This document shows positions 1 through 7,543 of a stretch of 11,999 nt of DNA, piece by piece. The DNA lies in contig JAOAFW010000087.1 in NCBI GenBank assembly GCA_026416065.1, positions 1 through 11,999 on the forward strand, in the 5' to 3' direction. This DNA comes from Fimbriimonadales bacterium. Its GTDB lineage: Bacteria; Armatimonadota; Fimbriimonadia; Fimbriimonadales; GBS-DC. A model generated the notes under the pieces. That model ran no database searches. It was not told the origin of the DNA and worked only from the letters and a program-made list of their open reading frames with translations. How positions within the stretch are numbered: position 1 is the first letter of the stretch; each line of letters opens with the position of its first letter. A program made the position numbers and the translations under genes.

Positions 1-16
1 TGTGTATAAGAGACAG
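1..16. other. Tn5 mosaic-end adapter remnant (left contig edge)
   Basis: The first 16 bases are the reverse complement of CTGTCTCTTATACACA, the 19-bp Tn5 mosaic end used in Nextera tagmentation, lacking only its outer three bases. The same element in the opposite orientation closes the window. Genomic sequence therefore starts at base 17, and peptides read from these bases (MYKRQ on plus, CLLYT on minus) are artefacts. Matching adapters at both ends suggest that the contig derives from a single tagmented molecule or from untrimmed reads. Confidence 0.97.
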
Positions 17-423
17 GAGGAGTGCGCGCTAGTGAGAGTGGGCTCATCCGGTTGCCGCGCGTCCGGAAGGGTCGCTGGCAGTTGCATTTGCCAGACAGCA
101 AAAGCCAACACGACTGCAGCCGCACCTGTCGCAGGCGCCCACATCAGAGCTTTAGGAACAAAAAAACGGGCGAGCCAGCGTGTTAGGCTGGGACTTTGCG
201 CCCTTACTATTGCACGCACTTGTAAGTAAGTGCGTCGGCATGCCGGGCATGCGACCACATGGGACATAAGGGCATGATAGTTCGGGGCACGACGTCCGTG
301 CCGTGCCAAATGGACAAACTGATCGAAATCGAGGCACGCGCCTATCGGTGCGTGCTTCAGGCGCGCCGAAAGCCGCCGCTCTAACGGCGTCCAAACCTGC
401 CATCTCTCTGGTACTTGTTTCAT
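17..423 (-). CDS. Anti-sigma-like zinc-finger membrane protein, second copy (3' end missing)
   Basis: Minus-strand gene starting at the ATG at 423, preceded by a strong GAGGTGA Shine-Dalgarno four bases upstream. It reads open for about 135 codons to the left adapter, so the C-terminus is missing. Residues 11-85 are about two-thirds identical by eye to the N-terminus of the anti-sigma-like protein at 6150-7523. They include the WTPLERRL block and the zinc-binding HxxxCxxC motif (H55, C59, C62) typical of ZAS/zf-HC2 anti-sigma domains. A hydrophobic segment at about 96-113 is a likely single membrane pass, with a Pro/Thr-rich stretch just starting beyond it. By family, such proteins hold a sigma factor at the membrane. 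The partner could be the sigma-like/HAF protein two genes upstream or the sigma factor at 7544; this is inference. It follows the TPR-CHAT gene on the same strand. Confidence 0.85.
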
Positions 424-614
424 CCCGTCACCTCTTGCTTCCCTTGCAGGCTGAGGCGACGAGGAATCAACCGTTCCGCTACCGGCTGCCCTCGAACAAG
501 ATTTTTCTGCTCTGCCTGCATTCTAAGCGAACACCACAGTTTCGCTTCGCTGTCGTAGTATACAGCATGTGATATCTCCGTGTGACAGGGTTTTGCACAA
601 TAGAACGACGATTT
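424..614 (-). other. Intergenic gap between TPR-CHAT and second anti-sigma gene
   Basis: A gap of 191 bp holding a candidate promoter (556-586) and two mutually exclusive mini-ORFs on the minus strand. One runs from 568 to 479 (29 codons) with a GGAG seven bases before its ATG. The other runs from 521 to 420 (33 codons); its TGA overlaps the ATG at 423 as ATGA, which would allow translational coupling. The frame of the second continues upstream without a stop to the TGA of the TPR-CHAT gene. Neither peptide is recognisable, and chance explains both. I saw no hairpin with a T-run, so read-through from the TPR-CHAT gene is possible. Confidence 0.4.
556..586 (-). promoter_or_regulatory. Candidate promoter for second anti-sigma gene
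   Basis: On the minus strand GTCAC (586-582) is followed after 17 bases by TGTATACTA (564-556), which contains TATACT, a five-of-six match to the -10 consensus. The same GTCAC / TGTA arrangement occurs upstream of 8620 and 6054. The predicted start near 549 leaves a leader of about 125 nt before the ATG at 423. The -35 region is only a four-of-six match to TTGACA (GTCACA with an 18-base spacer). Confidence 0.45.
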
Positions 615-3600
615 TCACTGGCAATCCCCAATTATCACGAAGGACGCCCAATAGTAGGGAAGGCTTCGATCGGGTTGTTGATTGGTACGTGCTCGCCGTG
701 CAGCGTCGCGTTGCAGCTTGAGGAATTCGCGCTGTGCCTGTTGCAATGCGCGATCTTTCGGGAGCCTCGCACCTACGTAGCCCTCATAGAACTTCACGGC
801 GATATCGGCTGTGCTTTCGTCGTCCACTTGCCAAAGGGTCGCCCCGACCGTTTTCGCACCTGCATAGAGAAACGCGCGCGCCAGACCATACACACCTTCG
901 TAGCGTAATGCTTTGCCCGCGCCGGTTTCACATGCGCTTAGCATCACGAGATCGGCTTGCAGTTGCCATTGACTCATGATTTCTGCGGCAGTGACCCATT
1001 TTGCTCCCGTTGCGTCGAACTTGAGTACAGAGTCCAGCGGCGTCTCGGCATTTGCCTCGGCGTGGCATGCCAGATGGACAATTCGGGCGTTGCTTGCCCG
1101 GGTACGCACGAGATGGGGTTCAACCTGATCGTTGCGCAATACAGTCGGGTTAGGAAGCCGTTGCTCCAGTGAGTTGGCTTCTTTCTCGGCAGCAGGCAGA
1201 TTCCGAAGGATGCCCCCGCCGCGCCGTTGCTCGCCGGGTGACTGTGCCACTTGAATAGGTTCCGACTGCTGGACCTGTTCTGCTTGGTAAATCGATACGG
1301 CGGCCACCAGTGCGCCCTCAGACGACGGTTGAGATAAGCGTGCGTATCGGTATACGCCCATCGACGGGGTGAGATGAATCGCTACGCGCTCTATCCAGTA
1401 GATGGGTTCCTCACCTCGGGTCTCCACGATGAGCGCTGCCCACGGGAGCAGGTTCAGTTCGCCCTCAGGACAAAGTAGAACGCGCCGGGCGCCACGCAGA
1501 GGCTGCACACGACCGATGAGATTTTGATATAAGGCCGTGCCCAATCGGATTGTCAAATCTTGCTCAGTTTCATAGACCGCATTACGAAAATCGAGAATAT
1601 CTTTTCGCAGCTGCTCAGCGTTGACAGGGAAATAGTAGCCCTGAACGCCTTGTTTATCTACAGTCAGGATGAGCAAGTTGTTTTCCACCAGCGCATGGTA
1701 GACCAGCATAATATCAGGCTCTAACTGTTGCTGGATAATGGTGAGTTCCAGTCGCACAGGCGTCATCAGGCGGGCATAGCTGGGATAGCGTTCGCGCAGG
1801 GTTTTCTCCTCCTGCAACTGCTGCTGGTAGAGTGCAGTAAGTCTATTCTGAATTTCGCTGGCATCCTTCTCTTGCAGGTAGGCTTGTTCCAGCTGGCGTC
1901 GAAGTTCGATTCGTTCCGCCTCGATTTGGCGCAATCTCTGAAGGATGGGCTGTGCTCCTGCTGGAGCATTGACGAAGTTGTCCTGCCGTTTTTGTATCTG
2001 ATCGGTCAGAGTGCGAGCGCGACTTTGTTCCAGCAGGGTCACCGCACGGGCATATTGCCCTCGCTCCGTTTCCAGCAGCGCCAAGAGGGTGTATGCCTCG
2101 AAGTAGTTTTCGCTGAACTCGGCTTGAGCGTCGGGATCGAGGATATAGCCCCGCTGACGCTCGATGATCTCAATAGCGTTTTCCAAACGCTCGCGCGCAC
2201 TGGGGATATTTCCCTCGCGATAGTCCAGCTTGGCGAGACCGAGTTGCGTCAAGGCGTCAAAAATCGTGCCAGGTGCTATTTGTTGGTACAGCGTAAAAGC
2301 CTGAGTCAGGTCTGAGCGAGCGGCTTGCAAGTTGTTTTGGCGGAAGTGCAGCACACCGCGGTAGAAGTATGCCTGCGCCAAAAGAAGCCGACTTCTACCG
2401 GGAGATTGCAGGAATTCTATAATTTGCTCGAGGGTCTGCAATGTATTGGGTGTGTTATTACTGCGAATTTCTCGGACCGCTTGATTCAGCCGAATGCGTT
2501 CCGTCAGATCGGAGCGTGGAAATTGCGCCATCAGCGCATTCGCTTGCTGGAGGAAGTAATCCGCCTGTTCCGTTTCGCCGGCTTCCAAAGCGAGTACTGC
2601 CCGGTTCAAGGTGATTTGAGCCTTGAGGGGGTGTACAGGAGCGTGTCTTTCAAGTAGACTATACGCCTGTTGATAGCAAAGATCGGCTTGTTTCAGATTG
2701 CGTTGGCGCAGGTAAAGGTTGCCCAGACTCGCCAGCGCTTGAGCCCGAAGCAACTGAGCGGTTGGGAGCGATTCAGCGATACGGCGCGCCTCGGCATAGT
2801 GAACGAAAGCAACATCCAGTTCACTACGCCGCAACATCAAGTTGCCCAGCCCGATTCGGGTTTGAGCGTGGAGGATTGTGTTCTCCAGCTGGTTCTCTTT
2901 CTGCAGTTGAGTGGCTTGCTGCAAATAGTTCTGAGCTTCGTCCAGCTCGCCCAGTTCCACAGCGACGATACCCAATCCCATCAAAGCGCGACTGCGATCG
3001 GCGGGTTCCGCGTTGGACGCTTCGTAAAGCGCACGCGCCTGGTTGAACAAAGCACGCGCCTGACGGAATTCAGATTTGTAGAAAGCGACAAATCCCAGCC
3101 CCATTAGGGCGTGAGCTGTAGCAGGCGATTCAGGTAGTTCGCGTTGCCGAATCTCCCGAGAAGCCTCGAGATGGGACTGTGCATTGTTCAGGTCACCGCT
3201 TTCCAGGTAAATGACGCCGAGGGTGTAGTGGGTTTTGGCAATGTTCAAGGGCGTATCCTGAAGCGTATTTTGTTGTTGGAGTGCAGCGGTCAGGAACAGA
3301 ATCGCTTGTTCCGTTTTCCCGCTTCGTTGGGCTACACGTCCCAATTCATAATCTATCTGGGCTTTTTCAAGGGGTTCAAGGCTGGGGGTTTCTTTTGCTT
3401 GCAGGAGCCACTTTTCTGCTTCCCCTTGGAGGCCTTTTTCTAAGAAGACGACGCCGAGTCCGGCACGTGCCAGTCCTACCTCGCGGGATTCTGGGTCAGT
3501 AGTTTGAGCGATCTGAAGGGCGCGTTCGTATGCCGCTTGCGCTTCGTCCCATCGCCGCTGCAGGAGTGTTAGCGTGCCCAGCCCCAAGTGTACCTGAGCG

Positions 3601-4472
3601 GCTTCCAAGCGGTTTTGCCCGTTCGCGTCGTAAATCCTCAGGGCGCGCTGATAGAGGTCTTTCGCTTCTGCGAGCCTGTTCTGGCGCTGCGCCAGTTCTC
3701 CCATCGCTTTGAGCGTTGCCGCCAGTGCGGGCGAACTCTGTGCGAGTTGTTCTTGAGTGGCTAAGGTTTCTTGCAAGAGCGCTTGCGCTTTGTCCAGTTG
3801 GCTTTGCTTCAGCGCGAGGACGCCCAGGTTATAGCGTGTACGGGCGAGGTCCAAGGCGCCTGCGCGGTTTACCTCTTGCAACGCCAACGCGCGCTCCCAC
3901 AGCCGTTGAGCGATGGACCATTCTTTAACCTCGAACCAGTCCTCTGCGCTGAAGCTTAGCGCCTGTGCCACCTCGAGCGGTTGATTCTTCGTAGATTCGA
4001 CACGCGCCCATGCCTCGCTCAAGAGCGACTCCGCCCTCGGGCGGTTCGTTTGCCAGTAGCAAAACGCCATCGCAAAGGTTGTCTCCACTTCGAACGGCGT
4101 ATTCCCTGCGCGCCTGTACTGCTGACGCAGCAGCTCCCAGAGTTGGATCAACTCATCCAACTCTGCAGGGGTTTGGGGACGCATCCGGTGCAGGGCGCGC
4201 GCTTCCAGATGTCGCAGGTAGAGCTGTGTTTCAAGCGTTGTGCGCTCTCTACTCGCTCGTTGAGTCATCTGACGAGCTTCTTCGTACTCGCGTTGTGCGA
4301 TTTTCTGCTCGATTTCCCGTAGCTGCTCAGTCAAGTCAGTCGCGCCCTGGCGCGCGGGAGACGAGTTGCTGCGCCGGGCTTCGGCTGAGGTGTCGTTAGT
4401 CGTCTGCGACCAGCCGAGCAATCCCACTACCACGACTGTAGATACAATCCCAAACCCTTTGATCTTAGGCAT
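615..4472 (-). CDS. TPR-repeat CHAT-domain caspase-like protein
   Basis: A protein of 1285 residues. The start at 4472 (MPKIKGF) is chosen because AGGAG lies seven bases upstream; an in-frame ATG at 4502 would overlap the previous gene and lacks this site. Residues 7-23 form a hydrophobic signal or anchor. Residues from about 45 to 790 are many tandem TPRs, seen as recurring LG(x)(V/L) and DEAQ(x)(Y/L)(x)(R/Q)AL helices. A charged coiled-coil-like region follows at about 842-892, then a C-terminal CHAT domain at about 915-1285. The putative catalytic dyad is present: His in HLACHAEA (H1137) and Cys in LSACETG (C1181). The domain ends in the usual YYWASFVIIGD. By family it is a caspase-type cysteine peptidase with TPRs that bind substrates or partners. 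It starts 19 bp after the sigma-like/HAF stop, so the two are probably cotranscribed, with the second anti-sigma gene next. The substrate is unknown; an anti-sigma protein is an inference. Confidence 0.95.
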   Translation of the reverse strand: MPKIKGFGIVSTVVVVGLLGWSQTTNDTSAEARRSNSSPARQGATDLTEQLREIEQKIAQREYEEARQMTQRASRERTTLETQLYLRHLEARALHRMRPQTPAELDELIQLWELLRQQYRRAGNTPFEVETTFAMAFCYWQTNRPRAESLLSEAWARVESTKNQPLEVAQALSFSAEDWFEVKEWSIAQRLWERALALQEVNRAGALDLARTRYNLGVLALKQSQLDKAQALLQETLATQEQLAQSSPALAATLKAMGELAQRQNRLAEAKDLYQRALRIYDANGQNRLEAAQVHLGLGTLTLLQRRWDEAQAAYERALQIAQTTDPESREVGLARAGLGVVFLEKGLQGEAEKWLLQAKETPSLEPLEKAQIDYELGRVAQRSGKTEQAILFLTAALQQQNTLQDTPLNIAKTHYTLGVIYLESGDLNNAQSHLEASREIRQRELPESPATAHALMGLGFVAFYKSEFRQARALFNQARALYEASNAEPADRSRALMGLGIVAVELGELDEAQNYLQQATQLQKENQLENTILHAQTRIGLGNLMLRRSELDVAFVHYAEARRIAESLPTAQLLRAQALASLGNLYLRQRNLKQADLCYQQAYSLLERHAPVHPLKAQITLNRAVLALEAGETEQADYFLQQANALMAQFPRSDLTERIRLNQAVREIRSNNTPNTLQTLEQIIEFLQSPGRSRLLLAQAYFYRGVLHFRQNNLQAARSDLTQAFTLYQQIAPGTIFDALTQLGLAKLDYREGNIPSARERLENAIEIIERQRGYILDPDAQAEFSENYFEAYTLLALLETERGQYARAVTLLEQSRARTLTDQIQKRQDNFVNAPAGAQPILQRLRQIEAERIELRRQLEQAYLQEKDASEIQNRLTALYQQQLQEEKTLRERYPSYARLMTPVRLELTIIQQQLEPDIMLVYHALVENNLLILTVDKQGVQGYYFPVNAEQLRKDILDFRNAVYETEQDLTIRLGTALYQNLIGRVQPLRGARRVLLCPEGELNLLPWAALIVETRGEEPIYWIERVAIHLTPSMGVYRYARLSQPSSEGALVAAVSIYQAEQVQQSEPIQVAQSPGEQRRGGGILRNLPAAEKEANSLEQRLPNPTVLRNDQVEPHLVRTRASNARIVHLACHAEANAETPLDSVLKFDATGAKWVTAAEIMSQWQLQADLVMLSACETGAGKALRYEGVYGLARAFLYAGAKTVGATLWQVDDESTADIAVKFYEGYVGARLPKDRALQQAQREFLKLQRDAARRARTNQQPDRSLPYYWASFVIIGDCQ

Positions 4473-4491
4473 TGTCAGACTCCTGTTCTTG

Positions 4492-6054
4492 TCAGGTGGC
4501 AAGTTCGCCCAAGTCGATCAGAAATGCTTCTTTGCGTTCAGTTTCCACGCAGTAGCCTTCGCCGACGATATAACGTCCGTTTGGGGAGATGGCATAAGCG
4601 CGTTCCAATGTAGCGCCCAGTTCGCGGAGGTGGGCGAAGAGGACATTCAGGTTCTGCATCTCATCGTCCTGTGTCCAGAGAAAGGCGTAGACGCCGCCCG
4701 CTTCGTCCAGCGCTTCCCCCACAATCCGTGCGCCGTCATAGGAGACACTGTGCGCTTGGCTCACCTCTTCTTCACTCTGACTGAGGGCACACATCCCCAT
4801 GTCCGGCGTCCAGCGAAATGCGCGTCCATCGCTTTTGCCGACGATAACCGAGCCGTCTTTCGAGATGGCGAGCGCTTCACTTTGTTCCCCACCGAGTGTG
4901 CCCAGCCGCCGAATGACGCCCGTGGCAGTGTCCCAGCAAACCGCTTGGCGGCGAATATGTCCTGCGATGTATTTCCCGTTTGGCGATACTGCGCGCGCTG
5001 CGCTGGGCGTTTCGTCTGAAAGGGGTTCTTTGCCGTTGCTGTTCCAACGCACAGCGCGTCCCTCCGACTCGCCTACCAGCACATCCCCACACGCATTAAT
5101 CGCATAGACGTGATCGGGTGCGATTAGTCGCTGAACGCCTTGCTCCGCATCCCAGCGGAGCTGGCAAGCGTCGCTGGAGACAACAACCTTGTCGCCGTCG
5201 GGGGTAATCATGCAGCGCGGATTGCAATTCTCACCCAGCTCGCCCAGTTCCTCAAACTGGTAGTCTTTCCAGCGGAACGCGCAGGCGATATAGGCGGCAT
5301 AGTTACCGCGCGAGTCGCTGTAGCGGTGTTCTTCCGCAAAGGCAACGCCCGCCACAGTACCGTCAGTAGCAACGCTGTGGGCAACGCTACTATGGTCATA
5401 CAACCGCAGCACGCCTAACCAAGTCAGGCTCTGCCCAAACACATCGGTTCGCGTGCGCCGGCTCGTGTCTGTGGTCACTGCATCCCAAAGTTTCTTGCGA
5501 GCGCGCTGGAGGGTCTGCTCCACCCAGGTGGGCGACTCTTGATGCAGCGCAGCAATGTCTGTCAGGGCATAACCGTTAACCACATAGTCATACCACACTA
5601 AGAACTCGTCAGGGGTGAGAATGCCACGCACACGGTCGATCAGGTTGAGCTCCTCTATGTTCAGGGGCGCACGCAGTTCTGCATCCATCAATCCCTGAAG
5701 GAGGTGCGCTTCTTGCGGGTTGAGGGCATCCTGCGCAGCGGGGTTCGTGTGATAGACGAAATCGATGAGCGCGCTTGCGATCCATCGAGAGCAAGGAATT
5801 TGTGCGCCTGAGCGCACGGGGAGCATCAGCGGCACACGATCAAGAAATTCATTCGCGACACGCTCTGTCGCTTTCGGATCGCGCAGCAAGACACGAATCA
5901 TCTCCGACACAGCCGGGCGTAGTTGTTCGCACAGGCGATCGTATGCCTCGCGCAATTCGCTCTCTGAGACGCCTGCCCCATTTCCACGCGCCCGTTCCAT
6001 ACTGGCAATCTCAGACGCCAGATGATCTACACCGCTCCAATCGTAACGATCCAT
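4492..6054 (-). CDS. Sigma-70-like N-terminus fused to HAF-repeat domain
   Basis: A protein of 520 residues. The start MDRYDW at 6054 lies seven bases after GGAGG; the in-frame ATG six bases earlier is too close to that site. Residues 1-200 align by eye with the sigma factor at 7544: SELREAYDRLCEQLRPAVSE with its region-2 helix, and GYALTDIAALHQESPTWVEQ (161-180) with its region-4 helix-turn-helix, followed by RARKKLW. The region-2 core is eroded: the paralogue's AEDITQDAL reads TERVANEFL here, and the Trp-rich recognition part is lost. Residues from about 220 to 518 carry HAF-type repeats (AxSxDGxxxVG...A(F/V)RW, for example at 393-416, 434-460 and 487-512). These probably form a propeller-like fold, and such repeats are usually found in exported proteins. 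No signal peptide or membrane segment is visible, so the protein should be cytoplasmic. It may be a DNA-binding regulator with a sensor, or an anti-sigma binding decoy; both are inference. Confidence 0.85.
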   Translation of the reverse strand: MDRYDWSGVDHLASEIASMERARGNGAGVSESELREAYDRLCEQLRPAVSEMIRVLLRDPKATERVANEFLDRVPLMLPVRSGAQIPCSRWIASALIDFVYHTNPAAQDALNPQEAHLLQGLMDAELRAPLNIEELNLIDRVRGILTPDEFLVWYDYVVNGYALTDIAALHQESPTWVEQTLQRARKKLWDAVTTDTSRRTRTDVFGQSLTWLGVLRLYDHSSVAHSVATDGTVAGVAFAEEHRYSDSRGNYAAYIACAFRWKDYQFEELGELGENCNPRCMITPDGDKVVVSSDACQLRWDAEQGVQRLIAPDHVYAINACGDVLVGESEGRAVRWNSNGKEPLSDETPSAARAVSPNGKYIAGHIRRQAVCWDTATGVIRRLGTLGGEQSEALAISKDGSVIVGKSDGRAFRWTPDMGMCALSQSEEEVSQAHSVSYDGARIVGEALDEAGGVYAFLWTQDDEMQNLNVLFAHLRELGATLERAYAISPNGRYIVGEGYCVETERKEAFLIDLGELAT

Positions 6055-6149
6055 GAACATCCCTCCAATCTTTTGTATGTTCACTTCTTTGTGTGATGGG
6101 TGCGCTTATTATACACCATCGTGGTCAAATAGTGACGAGGTTATGGGCG
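6055..6149 (-). other. Short gap with promoter between the two modules
   Basis: A gap of 95 bp between the stop of the first anti-sigma gene (TAA at 6152-6150) and the start of the sigma-like/HAF gene. It contains the promoter at 6107-6136 and the GGAGG at about 6062-6066. The -35 side includes a small inverted repeat, GTCA-N5-TGAC (6124-6136), that could be an operator. No terminator hairpin is evident, so read-through from the upstream module remains possible. Confidence 0.5.
6107..6136 (-). promoter_or_regulatory. Promoter upstream of sigma-like/HAF gene
   Basis: On the minus strand GTCAC (6136-6132), 16 bases, then TGTATAATA (6115-6107) with a perfect TATAAT at 6113-6108. The predicted start near 6101 gives a leader of about 47 nt with a GGAGG ribosome site before ATG 6054. 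The -35 box (GTCACT, 17-base spacer) matches TTGACA poorly but matches the box upstream of 423 and 8620. A GTCA-N5-TGAC inverted repeat overlaps it. Confidence 0.6.
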
Positions 6150-7523
6150 TTATTGCCCCACACGAGCGCGCAAGCTATTCACGATGCTTCGCAGTTTCTC
6201 GTTTTCTGGGTCTCGTCGCTGCGCCTCTTCGAAGGCGTCTAATGCCTCCTTGTAGCGCTTGAGCAGGTAGAATACGGTGCCGCTCAATTCAGGGTAGTGC
6301 TGAACATTCTCGCGCGCTACTTGTAAGGCATGCAACTGGTCTCCTGACATCACCTGGAATCGGAGTTTGCCTTCTAGCGTGCGTAGCTGTCCTCGGATTG
6401 CTCGGAGCGTGAACTCGTAAGTTTGTTCGGGGTCGAGCGACCGTGATACACGATACTCCACTTGCTGCGAGTCGAGTTCATCCTCCAAAACGAGTTCGCC
6501 GTTGCTGTTGCGCAGGGTAATCAGATACTTCAACGCGCCGTCCACGGGTTGCCATTCGAACACTGGGGATTCAACCAGCACGAAAGGCTCCTTATTTACA
6601 GTCAGGTCAGCATTGCTCAGGTCGGGTTTTTTGAGGGAGATTCGACCGAAGGATGCCTGAGACGCGCCGCTACGTCGCACGGAGCCAGCCGAGAGGCTCG
6701 CAAAGGCACGGTTGATTTCCGAAGCGGGTAGTCTCAGTGTCGCGCCCAGCGCGGCGAGCCCCTGCTCGAGAGGAGAACGCGTATCTCGAGGCGTCTCGTC
6801 GGTACGGGACGGTCCGTCAGTGGGATTTGACCTCTTTTGGGCAATAGTTCTCTCCCCCGTACCCTGTTGGTCGTGGGGCAACTCGTTGCCGTCCTCGCGT
6901 GTTCGAGTGTCTGTTGAGGTGTCTGCTCTGTCTGCTCCGGACTTGTTCTCCACGGGCTTGCCCCTTTGTTGCTCCGAGCGATGATCTCCCCTTTTGGTTG
7001 AACTGTTCGTGAGCGCCGTCTGGTCATCTTCAGAGGGCTTTTGATTCTGTATTTGCTGAAGTTCGGACGTCCCGGGTCTGTTGGGATCCTCAGGAGGCTT
7101 CTGGGCTATCCCCATGTACGAGGGACCCCGAGGTTCCGTTGCAACCAGTTGCGGATTCGGGGTACGTGGATAGAAAGTCCACAGGGCGAGCGCGAACACG
7201 CTGAACGCAGCGCCCGAAGCCAGCGCCCACTGAGGGAACTGGGGAAGAGCAATACGCCTCAGCCAGCAACTCAGGCTGGGACGCTGTAAACGCAACAAAG
7301 CACGCAGTTCCAGATAGGCGCGACGACACGCCGGGCACGATACGAGATGAAGCATATGCGCGTGATAGTTCGGGCAACGGCGTCCGTGCTGAGCCAGATC
7401 TGTAAACTGCTCGAAAGTGAGACATAACCCCAAAGGTGCATGGCGCAAACGCGCTGCCAGTCGCCGCTCCAGCGGCGTCCAAATTCTCTCACTTGTTTGA
7501 ATCGTCAGTCTTGTCGGTTTCAT
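6150..7523 (-). CDS. Membrane anti-sigma-like protein with FnIII-like and TPR C-terminus
   Basis: A protein of 457 residues. The start MKPTRL at 7523 follows AAGGTGGTG at about six bases' distance; earlier in-frame starts would overlap the sigma gene. In order: an N-terminal ZAS-like domain with HxxxCxxC (H59, C63, C66) and further conserved Cys/His (C34, H46, H54); a membrane helix at about 98-118; a long polar linker rich in Pro, Thr, Asp and Gln (120-255); a beta-rich segment at 314-392 (FEWQPVDGALKYLITLRN, then YEFTLRA) resembling a fibronectin type III/carbohydrate-binding fold; and one C-terminal TPR-like pair (397-450, with YKEALDAFEEAQRRDP). The topology implies a cytoplasmic zinc-finger that holds sigma and a periplasmic sensory part. 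It begins 20 bp after the sigma stop at 7544, the classic sigma/anti-sigma arrangement. It is paralogous to the gene at 17-423. Which sigma it binds is inferred from position. Confidence 0.87.
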   Translation of the reverse strand: MKPTRLTIQTSERIWTPLERRLAARLRHAPLGLCLTFEQFTDLAQHGRRCPNYHAHMLHLVSCPACRRAYLELRALLRLQRPSLSCWLRRIALPQFPQWALASGAAFSVFALALWTFYPRTPNPQLVATEPRGPSYMGIAQKPPEDPNRPGTSELQQIQNQKPSEDDQTALTNSSTKRGDHRSEQQRGKPVENKSGADRADTSTDTRTREDGNELPHDQQGTGERTIAQKRSNPTDGPSRTDETPRDTRSPLEQGLAALGATLRLPASEINRAFASLSAGSVRRSGASQASFGRISLKKPDLSNADLTVNKEPFVLVESPVFEWQPVDGALKYLITLRNSNGELVLEDELDSQQVEYRVSRSLDPEQTYEFTLRAIRGQLRTLEGKLRFQVMSGDQLHALQVARENVQHYPELSGTVFYLLKRYKEALDAFEEAQRRDPENEKLRSIVNSLRARVGQ

Positions 7524-7543
7524 TGGGATCACCACCTTGTTTT

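Noticed and set aside
2..229. Plus-strand open frame at the left edge beginning MYKRQ
   Set aside because: It starts in adapter sequence and is antisense to the second anti-sigma gene, whose zinc-finger motif matches its paralogue.
1728..2315. Plus-strand open frame of 195 codons inside the TPR-CHAT gene
   Set aside because: It is antisense to a gene with clear TPR and CHAT motifs, has no ribosome site, and reads as the complement of repetitive TPR codons.
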